DNA from: Candidatus Hydrogenedentota bacterium
GTDB taxonomy: Bacteria > Hydrogenedentota > Hydrogenedentia > Hydrogenedentiales > CAITNO01
DNA length: 12,386 nt
Direction of reading: 5' to 3'
Assembly: GCA_903922535.1 (NCBI GenBank)
Contig: CAIXUF010001351.1
Span: 1-12,386 of the forward strand
The notes under the pieces are model-generated. The model was not told where the DNA came from. It was given only the letters and a program-made list of their open reading frames with translations, and did not search any database. The position numbers and the translations under genes were made by a program. This document shows positions 6,305 through 12,386 of the stretch, piece by piece (the stretch's first letter is position 1; every line of letters starts with the position of its first letter).

Positions 6305-7813
6305 ATGCCCGACTTCCAAGCACTCTACGCGCAACTCTTTGAAAAACTGGGCGAGATAACCGATATCCGCCACACCCTGGCGTTGCTGCAATGGGATCAG
6401 GAAGTCTGCATGCCCCCAAAAGGGGCCCACGCCCGGGGACTTCAGATGGCCACGCTGGCGGGACTGGAACACCGCCTCTTCACCGACACCGAAACGCGCC
6501 TTCTCATAGACGCGCTGCGTGACCGCAACGACATTCTCGCCCCCGAACAGGCCGCGCTCGTCCGGGAAGCCGCCCACGACCTCGATCGCGCCATCCGGAT
6601 TCCCGAGTCGCTGGTCCGCCTCTTCGCCGAAGCGCAATCGCGGGCCTATGAGGAATGGGTCGAGGCCCGCCAGACCTCCGATTTCGGCCGCTTTCAGCCC
6701 CACCTGAAGACCATGGTGGACTTTTGCCGCGAAAAGGCGGAATACTTCGGCTATGAAGAGTCCCCCTACGATCCCCTCCTGGACGAGTATGAGCGCGGCA
6801 TGACCGCCTCCAAGCTTCGGCCTATCTTTGACGTCCTGGCCGCCCGGCAAAGCGCCCTCGTCGCGCGCATCGCCGAATCCTCAAACCATCCCGACGTCTC
6901 CTGGCTCGATCAGGACTGGAACGAGGCGGCCCAGATCCGGTTCTGCGAGGAAGTCCTGCGGGACATGGGCTATGACTTCGGCGCGGGACGTCAGGACAAG
7001 TCGGTCCATCCCTTCACCACCACCTTCGACGTGCAGGATGTGCGCATCACGACCCGCGTCAACCCCCGCGACTTTCTTTCCGCGCTCTCCAGTTCCATCC
7101 ACGAGGGCGGACACGCCCTCTATGAGCAGGGACTGCCGAAGGAATTCCGCCGCACCCCTCTCTCCGACGCGCCCTCCCTCGGCATCCATGAATCACAATC
7201 GCGGCTCTGGGAAAACATCATCGGCCGCAGCCATCCCTTCTTCCGAAAATACCTACCCCGCCTGCGCCAGCTCTTCCCGGGCCAGTTGGACGACGTCTCC
7301 CCCGCCGATCTTTACCGCGCCGCCAACCGCGTGGCGCCTTCCCTCATTCGCGTCGATGCCGACGAATGCACCTACAACCTCCACGTCATCCTCCGTTTCG
7401 AGGTGGAGATAGCATTGATGGAAGGAAGCATCCGCCCGGAACACGTCCCGGAACTCTGGAACTCAAAGATGCGTGTTTATCTCGGCGTGGACGCGCCTGA
7501 CGACGCCCACGGCTGCCTGCAGGACATCCATTGGGCCCACGGCAGTTTCGGATACTTCCCCACCTATGCCCTCGGCAACCTCTATTCGGCCCAACTCATG
7601 GAACAGGCCAAGAAGGATATCCCCGACCTCCTGAACAACGTCGAACGCGATGCCTTTCCCCAGTTGCTCGCCTGGCTGCGCGACCGCGTCCACCGCCACG
7701 GCCGCATGAAGAACGCCGCGGAAATCATCGAGTCCGCCACGGGCACCCCCCCGTCCCCTGAACCCTTCCTCCGCTACCTCGAAGAAAAGTACGCCGTTCT
7801 CTACCCCGCCTGA
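6305..7813 (+). CDS. M32-family metallocarboxypeptidase (carboxypeptidase Taq type)
   Basis: A 502-residue zinc carboxypeptidase of the Taq/Pfu family, which removes C-terminal residues from peptides in the cytosol. The M32 signature blocks appear in order: HPF (235-237), DVRIT (245-249), the zinc motif HEGGH (266-270, ligands His266 and His270 with catalytic Glu267), and HESQSR (295-300), where Glu296 supplies the third ligand. Most of the protein is helical, as expected, and the length matches the family norm of about 500. The start is the ATG at 6305, with GGAG 8 nt upstream. The frame stays open back to 5936, which would add about 120 residues made largely of the tandem repeat, but family length and the ribosome site argue against that. 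There is no signal peptide. It stands alone and converges with the CocE-type gene 32 bp away. Confidence 0.93.
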   Translation: MPDFQALYAQLFEKLGEITDIRHTLALLQWDQEVCMPPKGAHARGLQMATLAGLEHRLFTDTETRLLIDALRDRNDILAPEQAALVREAAHDLDRAIRIPESLVRLFAEAQSRAYEEWVEARQTSDFGRFQPHLKTMVDFCREKAEYFGYEESPYDPLLDEYERGMTASKLRPIFDVLAARQSALVARIAESSNHPDVSWLDQDWNEAAQIRFCEEVLRDMGYDFGAGRQDKSVHPFTTTFDVQDVRITTRVNPRDFLSALSSSIHEGGHALYEQGLPKEFRRTPLSDAPSLGIHESQSRLWENIIGRSHPFFRKYLPRLRQLFPGQLDDVSPADLYRAANRVAPSLIRVDADECTYNLHVILRFEVEIALMEGSIRPEHVPELWNSKMRVYLGVDAPDDAHGCLQDIHWAHGSFGYFPTYALGNLYSAQLMEQAKKDIPDLLNNVERDAFPQLLAWLRDRVHRHGRMKNAAEIIESATGTPPSPEPFLRYLEEKYAVLYPA

Positions 7814-7845
7814 ACGATGTCCAATCGCCCTTCCAAGTGCCACGA

Positions 7846-9528
7846 CTACTCCGCCGCCTTCACCGGCAGATACAGCGCGCTCGGATGGTCTTTGTCCATA
7901 TGCACCCGGTTGTGCGCCACCCGCATCTCGCACCCCTCCACCGGATGCTCCGCCCCCGTGTTACAGTTCACCTCATAGCGCGGCCAGTTGCTGCTGGAGA
8001 GGTGCAGCCCGATGCGATGCCCCCTGTTGAACACCCACGCGATGCTCCACAGATCTATGTCCAACTCCACCAGTTCGTCCGGTCCCTTCAGCAGCGGCGC
8101 CGGGTCATTGAAACCAAAGCGGGTCTTCACCCGGCGGATGTTGTCCAGCATCAGGATTTCGCGGCTGTCCCCCTCGGGGAACACATCCACCAGCTTCGCG
8201 GTGAAATCCGTGTCCGGCGCATCGCTCGAAACGAACAAATGCACCCGCACCCGTCCCGCAATCTCCAACGGCTCCTGCAGCGGTTCTGTCGCGAACTTCA
8301 GCAGGTCCTTCCGCGTCGTGCTGTCCTTCCGTTGGTCATAGGGCCCCCACTTCACATTCGGAAACAAGTTCGCCCCCCCGTTCGTCGGATAGGGATTCTT
8401 CGGGTCAAACACAAACTCTTGGAAGGCCGATTCGGCCAAACCGGGCCCGCAGGACAACGTGTTGTCCGAGAGCAAGTAAAGGGGCTTTTCCGCAATTGGA
8501 TAGGGCGGCCAGGTTTCCGCCGAACGCCATTCATTGCCCGGCGCACTCGCGTCGCGGTCGTCGCCCATGACGTAGTAGTGGACCTTCGGCACGCCGTCAA
8601 GGGCATGCTCATCCGCCTTGAGATTCGCCGCCATGAACTTCTTTCTTATCTGCCCGGTGTCCAACGAATGCCGATTCTCATTGAACGTGTATTCGTCCGT
8701 CATCTCCCCGTTGTGCGCGCTCCAGCGCATAATCAGATAGTTCTTTCCCCGCGCTCCCTCACCGCCGTCCCTCTCCCGCGAAAGAAAGCCGTTGATCGTC
8801 CCCTGCGAGAAAATGTCGTACCACCCGCTCACGAACAATCCCGGCGTCGTTATTTCCGACGCCCGCGCCACCGTGTTGTAATAGGACCAGAACTCCCCGT
8901 ACCGGGAATGGATCTTGTACAACGCCGTGACCTCGGGCTGGCCCACCAGCAGCAGCCAGCTCTCCACCAGGTTCTCCAGGAACACCCCGCCGTGATAGGC
9001 CACATCCGAGTAGAAATTGGACGGAACCAGGCACAGGTACTGCGCCGAGACATCATGCGTGGCCGGCGCCATCATCATCTGCGTCATCGCCAGCGCCGAA
9101 TCGCCGTAGGTGCCAATCCGTCCGTTGCACCACCGCTGCCTCTTCACCCACGCCACCGTGTCCGACCCGTCCGTGCTGCCGTCGCGCCATCCGTCATAAT
9201 AAAACGCATGGGCCTTGCCCATGCTGCCGCCCATGCCCCGCACATCCTGCATCACCACCGCGTACCCGTCCTTCAAATACCCCGAACAGTCGAAATCACG
9301 GCCATAGGTGCTGCGCACGAGAATCGCCGGCCACGGCCCCCCCTCCGCCGCGGGCAAATAGAAGTCCGTCGCCAATCCGGTTCCGTCCGTCATGGCAACC
9401 AGTTCAAACTTTCGTATCCCGGCGTCCGTTCCCTTTCCAAGAAAATTCACACACCATGCCGGACTGGCTGTAAAGGCCATCCCAACGAGCAACCACCGCA
9501 CGGCGTCTCTGCTGCATGGAACCCGCAT
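7846..9528 (-). CDS. Secreted CocE/NonD-family alpha/beta hydrolase (X-Pro dipeptidyl-peptidase-like, S15 fold)
   Basis: A 560-residue alpha/beta hydrolase of the CocE/NonD group, which includes cocaine esterase, cephalosporin/glutaryl acylases and X-prolyl dipeptidyl aminopeptidases. An N-terminal signal peptide (basic start, then WLLVGMAFTASPA, likely cut after Ala24) predicts export. The conserved strand VVMQDVRGMGGSMG is at 92-104. The putative triad is Ser144 in TYGDSALAM, Asp238 in VSGWYDIF and His272 in RWSAHNGE. Residues about 345-555 form the PepX_C jelly-roll domain. The nucleophile elbow GDSALA lacks the usual second glycine (family form GxSYxG), so substrate preference may differ. 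GGGAGA lies 8 nt before the ATG, 24 bp after the GH88 stop, so the two genes are co-transcribed. The substrate is unknown; ester or amide cleavage is equally plausible. Confidence 0.87.
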   Translation of the reverse strand: MRVPCSRDAVRWLLVGMAFTASPAWCVNFLGKGTDAGIRKFELVAMTDGTGLATDFYLPAAEGGPWPAILVRSTYGRDFDCSGYLKDGYAVVMQDVRGMGGSMGKAHAFYYDGWRDGSTDGSDTVAWVKRQRWCNGRIGTYGDSALAMTQMMMAPATHDVSAQYLCLVPSNFYSDVAYHGGVFLENLVESWLLLVGQPEVTALYKIHSRYGEFWSYYNTVARASEITTPGLFVSGWYDIFSQGTINGFLSRERDGGEGARGKNYLIMRWSAHNGEMTDEYTFNENRHSLDTGQIRKKFMAANLKADEHALDGVPKVHYYVMGDDRDASAPGNEWRSAETWPPYPIAEKPLYLLSDNTLSCGPGLAESAFQEFVFDPKNPYPTNGGANLFPNVKWGPYDQRKDSTTRKDLLKFATEPLQEPLEIAGRVRVHLFVSSDAPDTDFTAKLVDVFPEGDSREILMLDNIRRVKTRFGFNDPAPLLKGPDELVELDIDLWSIAWVFNRGHRIGLHLSSSNWPRYEVNCNTGAEHPVEGCEMRVAHNRVHMDKDHPSALYLPVKAAE

Positions 9529-9552
9529 CTCTCGTCTCTCCCTGTCGGACAG

Positions 9553-10938
9553 TTACATCCCCACCCGTGATTCACCGCAGAAGGTGAACGCCGTACATTC
9601 CTCGACAAGCCGTTTCAGGTAAACCGCCATCTCCATCGCATGGTAGTCGCCCCACATGCACGATTCCCCCTGCGGCACACGTTTTCCTTTTGGCACATAA
9701 TCCCACCCATTGGGTCTATGGTAGACCGAATGCAGAATCAATCCGTCGTGTCGTGGATTCACGCTCAAATAGGGCGCGTTGAGCAACGTTCGCGCCGTCA
9801 CCAATCCCGCACGGAAGTACCTGGCACCCTTGCCGCTGCGTCCCAGGCGCATGCCAAGACGCAACAGCCCCTGTGCGGCAATGCACGCCGCTGAACTGTC
9901 CACCGGCTCCCAAGGGTTGTCCGGGTTCGACACAGAATCTTGGTATTTCCCGGCCAGCCCCACGCCCGGCGCGCCGGTGTCCCAGAAAGGTATTCCATCC
10001 GCGAACGTGTTGTCGATATAGAAATCCGCAGTCGCCCGCGCCGCCTCCAATACCTGAGACAGGAAGTTTCCCTCGGGGTCATGTGCCCCTAATTCTTCCA
10101 ACGGCATGGTTCCCAAGACTTCCAGCTCTTCCGCGCAGCCGAGCAGTATCCAGGCGAGGCCGCGCGTCCACGTGCTGAACGGCGAATACCCCTGCTGTGT
10201 GCTTGGACACCGGTAGTTCCCGTCCGTCACGTTAAAGATTCCCTCATGCGCGACCCGGCCGCGAACATCGTAGGCATCCCGGCCGCTGCCGTAATATACA
10301 TTGTACCGAAGGGTGGTGCGGATATGCTCCATCGCCCGGCCCAGCAAGCTAATCCTCCGGTCATTTTCCCCGCACAAAACGTGGCCCAGCCGATGCGCCA
10401 GCACCAGGCTCCGGCATGACCGAATCGTGTCGCTAAACAGCGAATGCGGCCCGTTAAACGAGTGGATGTATCCCCCGCCCGCGGCCGGAGAATCGGTCCA
10501 ACGGGCGGCCTGCACCGCGCCCGAGACCCGCAACGCCAACGCATACAACTGCATCTGATCCGCACTGTCCGCTGTTCGCCCCGCCTGGGCCAAACGCCAA
10601 AGATTGCCGTAGGTCGAGATGTTGTTGAAACCGTGATCATGCACCCCCGTGTGCGTCAGGTGCGGTGCCATGTGGCGCAATGTCATTTCCCTGCCGAGTT
10701 CAAGGGCATGGGAGTCGCCCGTGGCGTCAAACTGAAGCAGCGGCATTCCATAGAGGAAGCCCTGCGTCCACTCGGTCCAGCCGCGCGAAGTGTACTTCCC
10801 CCTCCGGGTGAAAACGGGAGCCCCGTCAACAGGATTCCATGTCTCCACAAGACGTCTGACTTTTCGCCCCGTAACAGAAAAGAAGTGCTCCAACGCATCC
10901 GCAAGGTGGCTGGGGCGTATATTGCCGTCTATCTTCAT
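9553..10938 (-). CDS. GH88-type unsaturated glucuronyl hydrolase-like glycoside hydrolase
   Basis: A 461-residue (alpha/alpha)6-barrel enzyme resembling glycoside hydrolase family 88, which hydrates the double bond of unsaturated uronic acids released by polysaccharide lyases. Family-like blocks are HDHGF (100-104, with Asp101 in the place of the first catalytic Asp), GGGYIHSFNG followed by FSDTIRS (Asp170 in the place of the second), TWTRGLAWILLG (257-267), DSSAACIAAQGLL (347-359) and the C-terminal WGDYHAMEM (429-437). The second Asp sits in a diverged context (DTIRSC where the family has D-[LM]-[LM]-N-like). No signal peptide is seen, so it is probably cytoplasmic. The start is the ATG at 10938, with GGGGAG 6 nt upstream; an upstream in-frame ATG at 11016 would add 26 low-complexity basic residues. 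It lies between dnaJ (117 bp) and the exported hydrolase (24 bp). GH105 is the close alternative. Confidence 0.82.
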   Translation of the reverse strand: MKIDGNIRPSHLADALEHFFSVTGRKVRRLVETWNPVDGAPVFTRRGKYTSRGWTEWTQGFLYGMPLLQFDATGDSHALELGREMTLRHMAPHLTHTGVHDHGFNNISTYGNLWRLAQAGRTADSADQMQLYALALRVSGAVQAARWTDSPAAGGGYIHSFNGPHSLFSDTIRSCRSLVLAHRLGHVLCGENDRRISLLGRAMEHIRTTLRYNVYYGSGRDAYDVRGRVAHEGIFNVTDGNYRCPSTQQGYSPFSTWTRGLAWILLGCAEELEVLGTMPLEELGAHDPEGNFLSQVLEAARATADFYIDNTFADGIPFWDTGAPGVGLAGKYQDSVSNPDNPWEPVDSSAACIAAQGLLRLGMRLGRSGKGARYFRAGLVTARTLLNAPYLSVNPRHDGLILHSVYHRPNGWDYVPKGKRVPQGESCMWGDYHAMEMAVYLKRLVEECTAFTFCGESRVGM

Positions 10939-10944
10939 TCGCCG

Positions 10945-10950
10945 CTCCCC
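10945..10950 (-). promoter_or_regulatory. Ribosome binding site deciding the GH88 gene start
   Basis: GGGGAG on the minus strand, 6 nt before the ATG at 10938. This is better placed than anything upstream of the longer start at 11016, and it agrees with the beginning of family similarity. Confidence 0.7.
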
Positions 10951-11055
10951 GGCACGCACCGCTGTCCTTTGCCCGACTCCATACACACGGGACGGCCCTT
11001 GTTGCGGCCCCGCCAATCCTAGCGCATGACCGTCCTCCGGGACAAACGGCCGATC

Positions 11056-12168
11056 TCAGGCATCCGGCCGGTGCTGCCGCACCTTCTTCGCAAACTCATC
11101 GCATCCCGGATAGGTCCGCGCGTCGCTCTCGCGATCAAATTCTTCCAGCAATTCCCGTTGCCTGCGCGTGAGCCGCGCGGGGGTCTCCACCCGAAGCACA
11201 ACTATCTGGTCGCCCTGACGGTAGCCGCGCACGTCGGGCATGCCCTTGCCCCGCAGCGTCACCTGCGCCCCCGTCTTTGCGCCCGCAGGAATCTTAAGTT
11301 CATCCACGCCAAACAGCGTGGGGACCTTCACGCTCGCCCCAATGGCCGCCTGGCTGATCGTGACCGGAACTTCGCACAGAATGGTCGATCCGTCCCGCTC
11401 AAACAGCGGGTGCTGCTCCACCTGAATCGCAATGATGAGGTCGCCGCGCGGCCCGCCAAGACGGCCCGCCTCCCCCTCTCCGGCGGCGCGCAACCGCTGC
11501 CCGTCATCCACCCCGGCGGGAACGTCGATTTGCAGCTCACGCAGTGACTTCACCTGCCCCGAACCCGCACAGGCACGGCATGGATTGGTGATAACCCTGC
11601 CGCTGCCCGCGCAGACCGGGCAGGTCCGCGTCACGCTGAATATACCGTGGGCCGCCCGCACCTGACCCGCGCCGCCACACTGGCGACACGTTTCCGGCGC
11701 CGAACCCTTTGCCCCGCCGCTGCCCTTGCAGTCCGAACAACTCTCCAGCCGGGAGAAACTGACTGTCTTTTTGACCCCCAGCGCAGCCTCTTCGAGTGTC
11801 ACGCGCAGACGGTACTCCAAGTCGTTGCCCGCCTGCCCCTGCCCCGGACTCCGCCGCCTGCCCTGACCACCGAAAAGCATGTCAAACAGGTCTTCAAAGG
11901 GGGCACCGCCGCCCATGCCCCCGAAATCCCCGCCAAATCCCCCGGAAAACGGCGGCCGTTCCGTCGAGCCAAACTGGTCATACTGGCTGCGTTTTTCCGG
12001 GTTTTTCAGCGTGTCATAAGCCGCGTTGATTTCCTTGAGCTTGTCCTCGGCTTCCTTGTCGCCGCCGGTCTTGTCCGGATGGAACTTGTGCGCTAGCTTG
12101 AGATACGCCTTGCGCATCTCCTCCGGTGTCGCGTTTCTGGAAACGCCTAGTATCTCGTATGGGTTCAC
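11056..12168 (-). CDS. dnaJ: Chaperone protein DnaJ (type A Hsp40)
   Basis: A full-length 370-residue class A J-protein, which stimulates the DnaK ATPase and delivers unfolded clients. The J domain (1-66) has HPD at 30-32. A Gly/Phe-rich linker spans about 75-102. All four zinc-binding CxxCxGxG repeats are intact (C144-C147, C161-C164, C183-C186, C197-C200). The two C-terminal beta-barrel domains and dimerisation tail follow to residue 370. The start is a GTG at 12168 (reads VNPYEILGV), with a strong GGAGG 6 nt upstream. Longer ATG starts would add up to 42 residues of unrelated sequence that is really the upstream gene in another frame. That gene's TGA overlaps this GTG (GTGA), so translation is probably coupled. 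No grpE or dnaK is visible. Confidence 0.96.
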   Translation of the reverse strand: MNPYEILGVSRNATPEEMRKAYLKLAHKFHPDKTGGDKEAEDKLKEINAAYDTLKNPEKRSQYDQFGSTERPPFSGGFGGDFGGMGGGAPFEDLFDMLFGGQGRRRSPGQGQAGNDLEYRLRVTLEEAALGVKKTVSFSRLESCSDCKGSGGAKGSAPETCRQCGGAGQVRAAHGIFSVTRTCPVCAGSGRVITNPCRACAGSGQVKSLRELQIDVPAGVDDGQRLRAAGEGEAGRLGGPRGDLIIAIQVEQHPLFERDGSTILCEVPVTISQAAIGASVKVPTLFGVDELKIPAGAKTGAQVTLRGKGMPDVRGYRQGDQIVVLRVETPARLTRRQRELLEEFDRESDARTYPGCDEFAKKVRQHRPDA

Positions 12169-12386
12169 TCCATGCCTCCAAGGGCGACTCGCGCCGCTTC
12201 TCTTGTGCCTTTCCATGGCGAGTTTCTCGACCCGTCGATTCCAGCCTGATACGCCGCCACAGCCTTGCGCCATGTCCCGGTAGCCCGGTAGCACTGCGCA
12301 AGATAAGCCAGTCCGTCTCGGATGTTAGCCCACGGCAGCTTGACCCGGTGGTACGCCGAATTGAGCTGGTAGAGTCCGTGGTCCCA
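12165..12386 (-). CDS. Lytic transglycosylase-like (SLT) protein, C-terminal end (partial)
   Basis: An open minus-strand frame enters from the right edge and ends at the TGA at 12167-12165, giving 73 residues. It starts WDHGLYQLNSAYHRV, then has NIRDGLAYLAQCY and WRKAVAAYQAG. This is the SLT pattern: the 'GLxQ[LI]' motif, the N...G..YL helix, and the AYNAG motif (AYQAG here). Lytic transglycosylases cut peptidoglycan between MurNAc and GlcNAc to give anhydro-MurNAc ends. The catalytic Glu, which precedes GLxQ by some 20 residues, lies beyond the edge, so activity cannot be judged. The stop overlaps the dnaJ GTG start by two bases, so the two genes are read together. Confidence 0.75.
   Translation of the reverse strand, partial: WDHGLYQLNSAYHRVKLPWANIRDGLAYLAQCYRATGTWRKAVAAYQAGIDGSRNSPWKGTREAARVALGGME
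12175..12179 (-). promoter_or_regulatory. Ribosome binding site deciding the dnaJ GTG start
   Basis: GGAGG on the minus strand, 6 nt before the GTG at 12168 and inside the last codons of the transglycosylase-like gene. Its position and the beginning of J-domain similarity agree on this start. Confidence 0.85.

Noticed and set aside
7837..9570. 577-codon open frame on the plus strand opposite the CocE-type gene
   Set aside because: It is Arg/Pro/His-rich with no recognisable domain. It is an expected shadow of a GC-rich gene whose complement lacks stops.
10939..11016. 26-residue N-terminal extension of the GH88-type protein
   Set aside because: It is basic low-complexity sequence with no signal peptide, and the internal ATG at 10938 has the better ribosome site.
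12014..12301. 95-codon minus-strand frame overlapping the start of dnaJ
   Set aside because: It reads dnaJ in the wrong frame over most of its length and runs through the SLT and J-domain coding sequence without similarity of its own.

Overview
This is a GC-rich bacterial window with strong C/G preference at third codon positions. All recognisable genes are chromosomal-type, and I see no rRNA, tRNA, transposase, phage gene or CRISPR array. The mix of a Gfo/Idh/MocA oxidoreductase with a TIM-barrel sugar isomerase, a GH88 unsaturated uronyl hydrolase, a CocE-type hydrolase and a PilZ protein fits a free-living Gram-negative saccharolytic lineage such as Planctomycetota, Lentisphaerota or Hydrogenedentota. 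That placement is an impression from gene content and cannot be settled from the sequence alone.

Layout, left to right. Positions 1-253 (+) hold the C-terminal end of a GlnE-like adenylyltransferase, which converges on a minus-strand cluster. In transcription order that cluster is a small single-span membrane protein (from about 2944), a 608-residue polytopic membrane protein with a TPR-like soluble tail (2759-933, coupled by a TAATG overlap), and a ClpP-type serine protease subunit (874-272). A 170 bp divergent intergenic region follows, with candidate promoters on both strands and a 13 bp palindrome. To its right, on the plus strand, lie a PilZ-domain protein (3142-3810, TTG start), then a Gfo/Idh/MocA oxidoreductase (3882-5030) and a sugar phosphate isomerase/epimerase (5059-5883) that form a two-gene operon.

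The only gene-free stretch over 300 bp is 5884-6304. It carries a hairpin, an array of about eight 21 bp tandem repeats (5962-6129) and a promoter-like site. The array leads into an M32 metallocarboxypeptidase (6305-7813, +), which converges with a minus-strand cluster at the right end. In transcription order that cluster is the C-terminal end of a lytic transglycosylase-like (SLT) protein (12386-12165), DnaJ (12168-11056; its GTG start overlaps the upstream stop as GTGA), a GH88-type hydrolase (10938-9553) and a secreted CocE/NonD hydrolase (9528-7846).

Functional reading. The right cluster links envelope/chaperone functions (SLT, DnaJ) to a carbohydrate pair: an apparently cytoplasmic GH88 enzyme and an exported alpha/beta hydrolase. 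The centre is a sugar redox/isomerisation pair. The left cluster joins a ClpP subunit to two unrecognised membrane proteins. Most of the window is ordinary genome. The parts most worth a second look are the in-frame 21 bp repeat array, the uncharacterised membrane-protein pair with its atypical ClpP, the palindrome inside the PilZ promoter spacer, and several start-site corrections.
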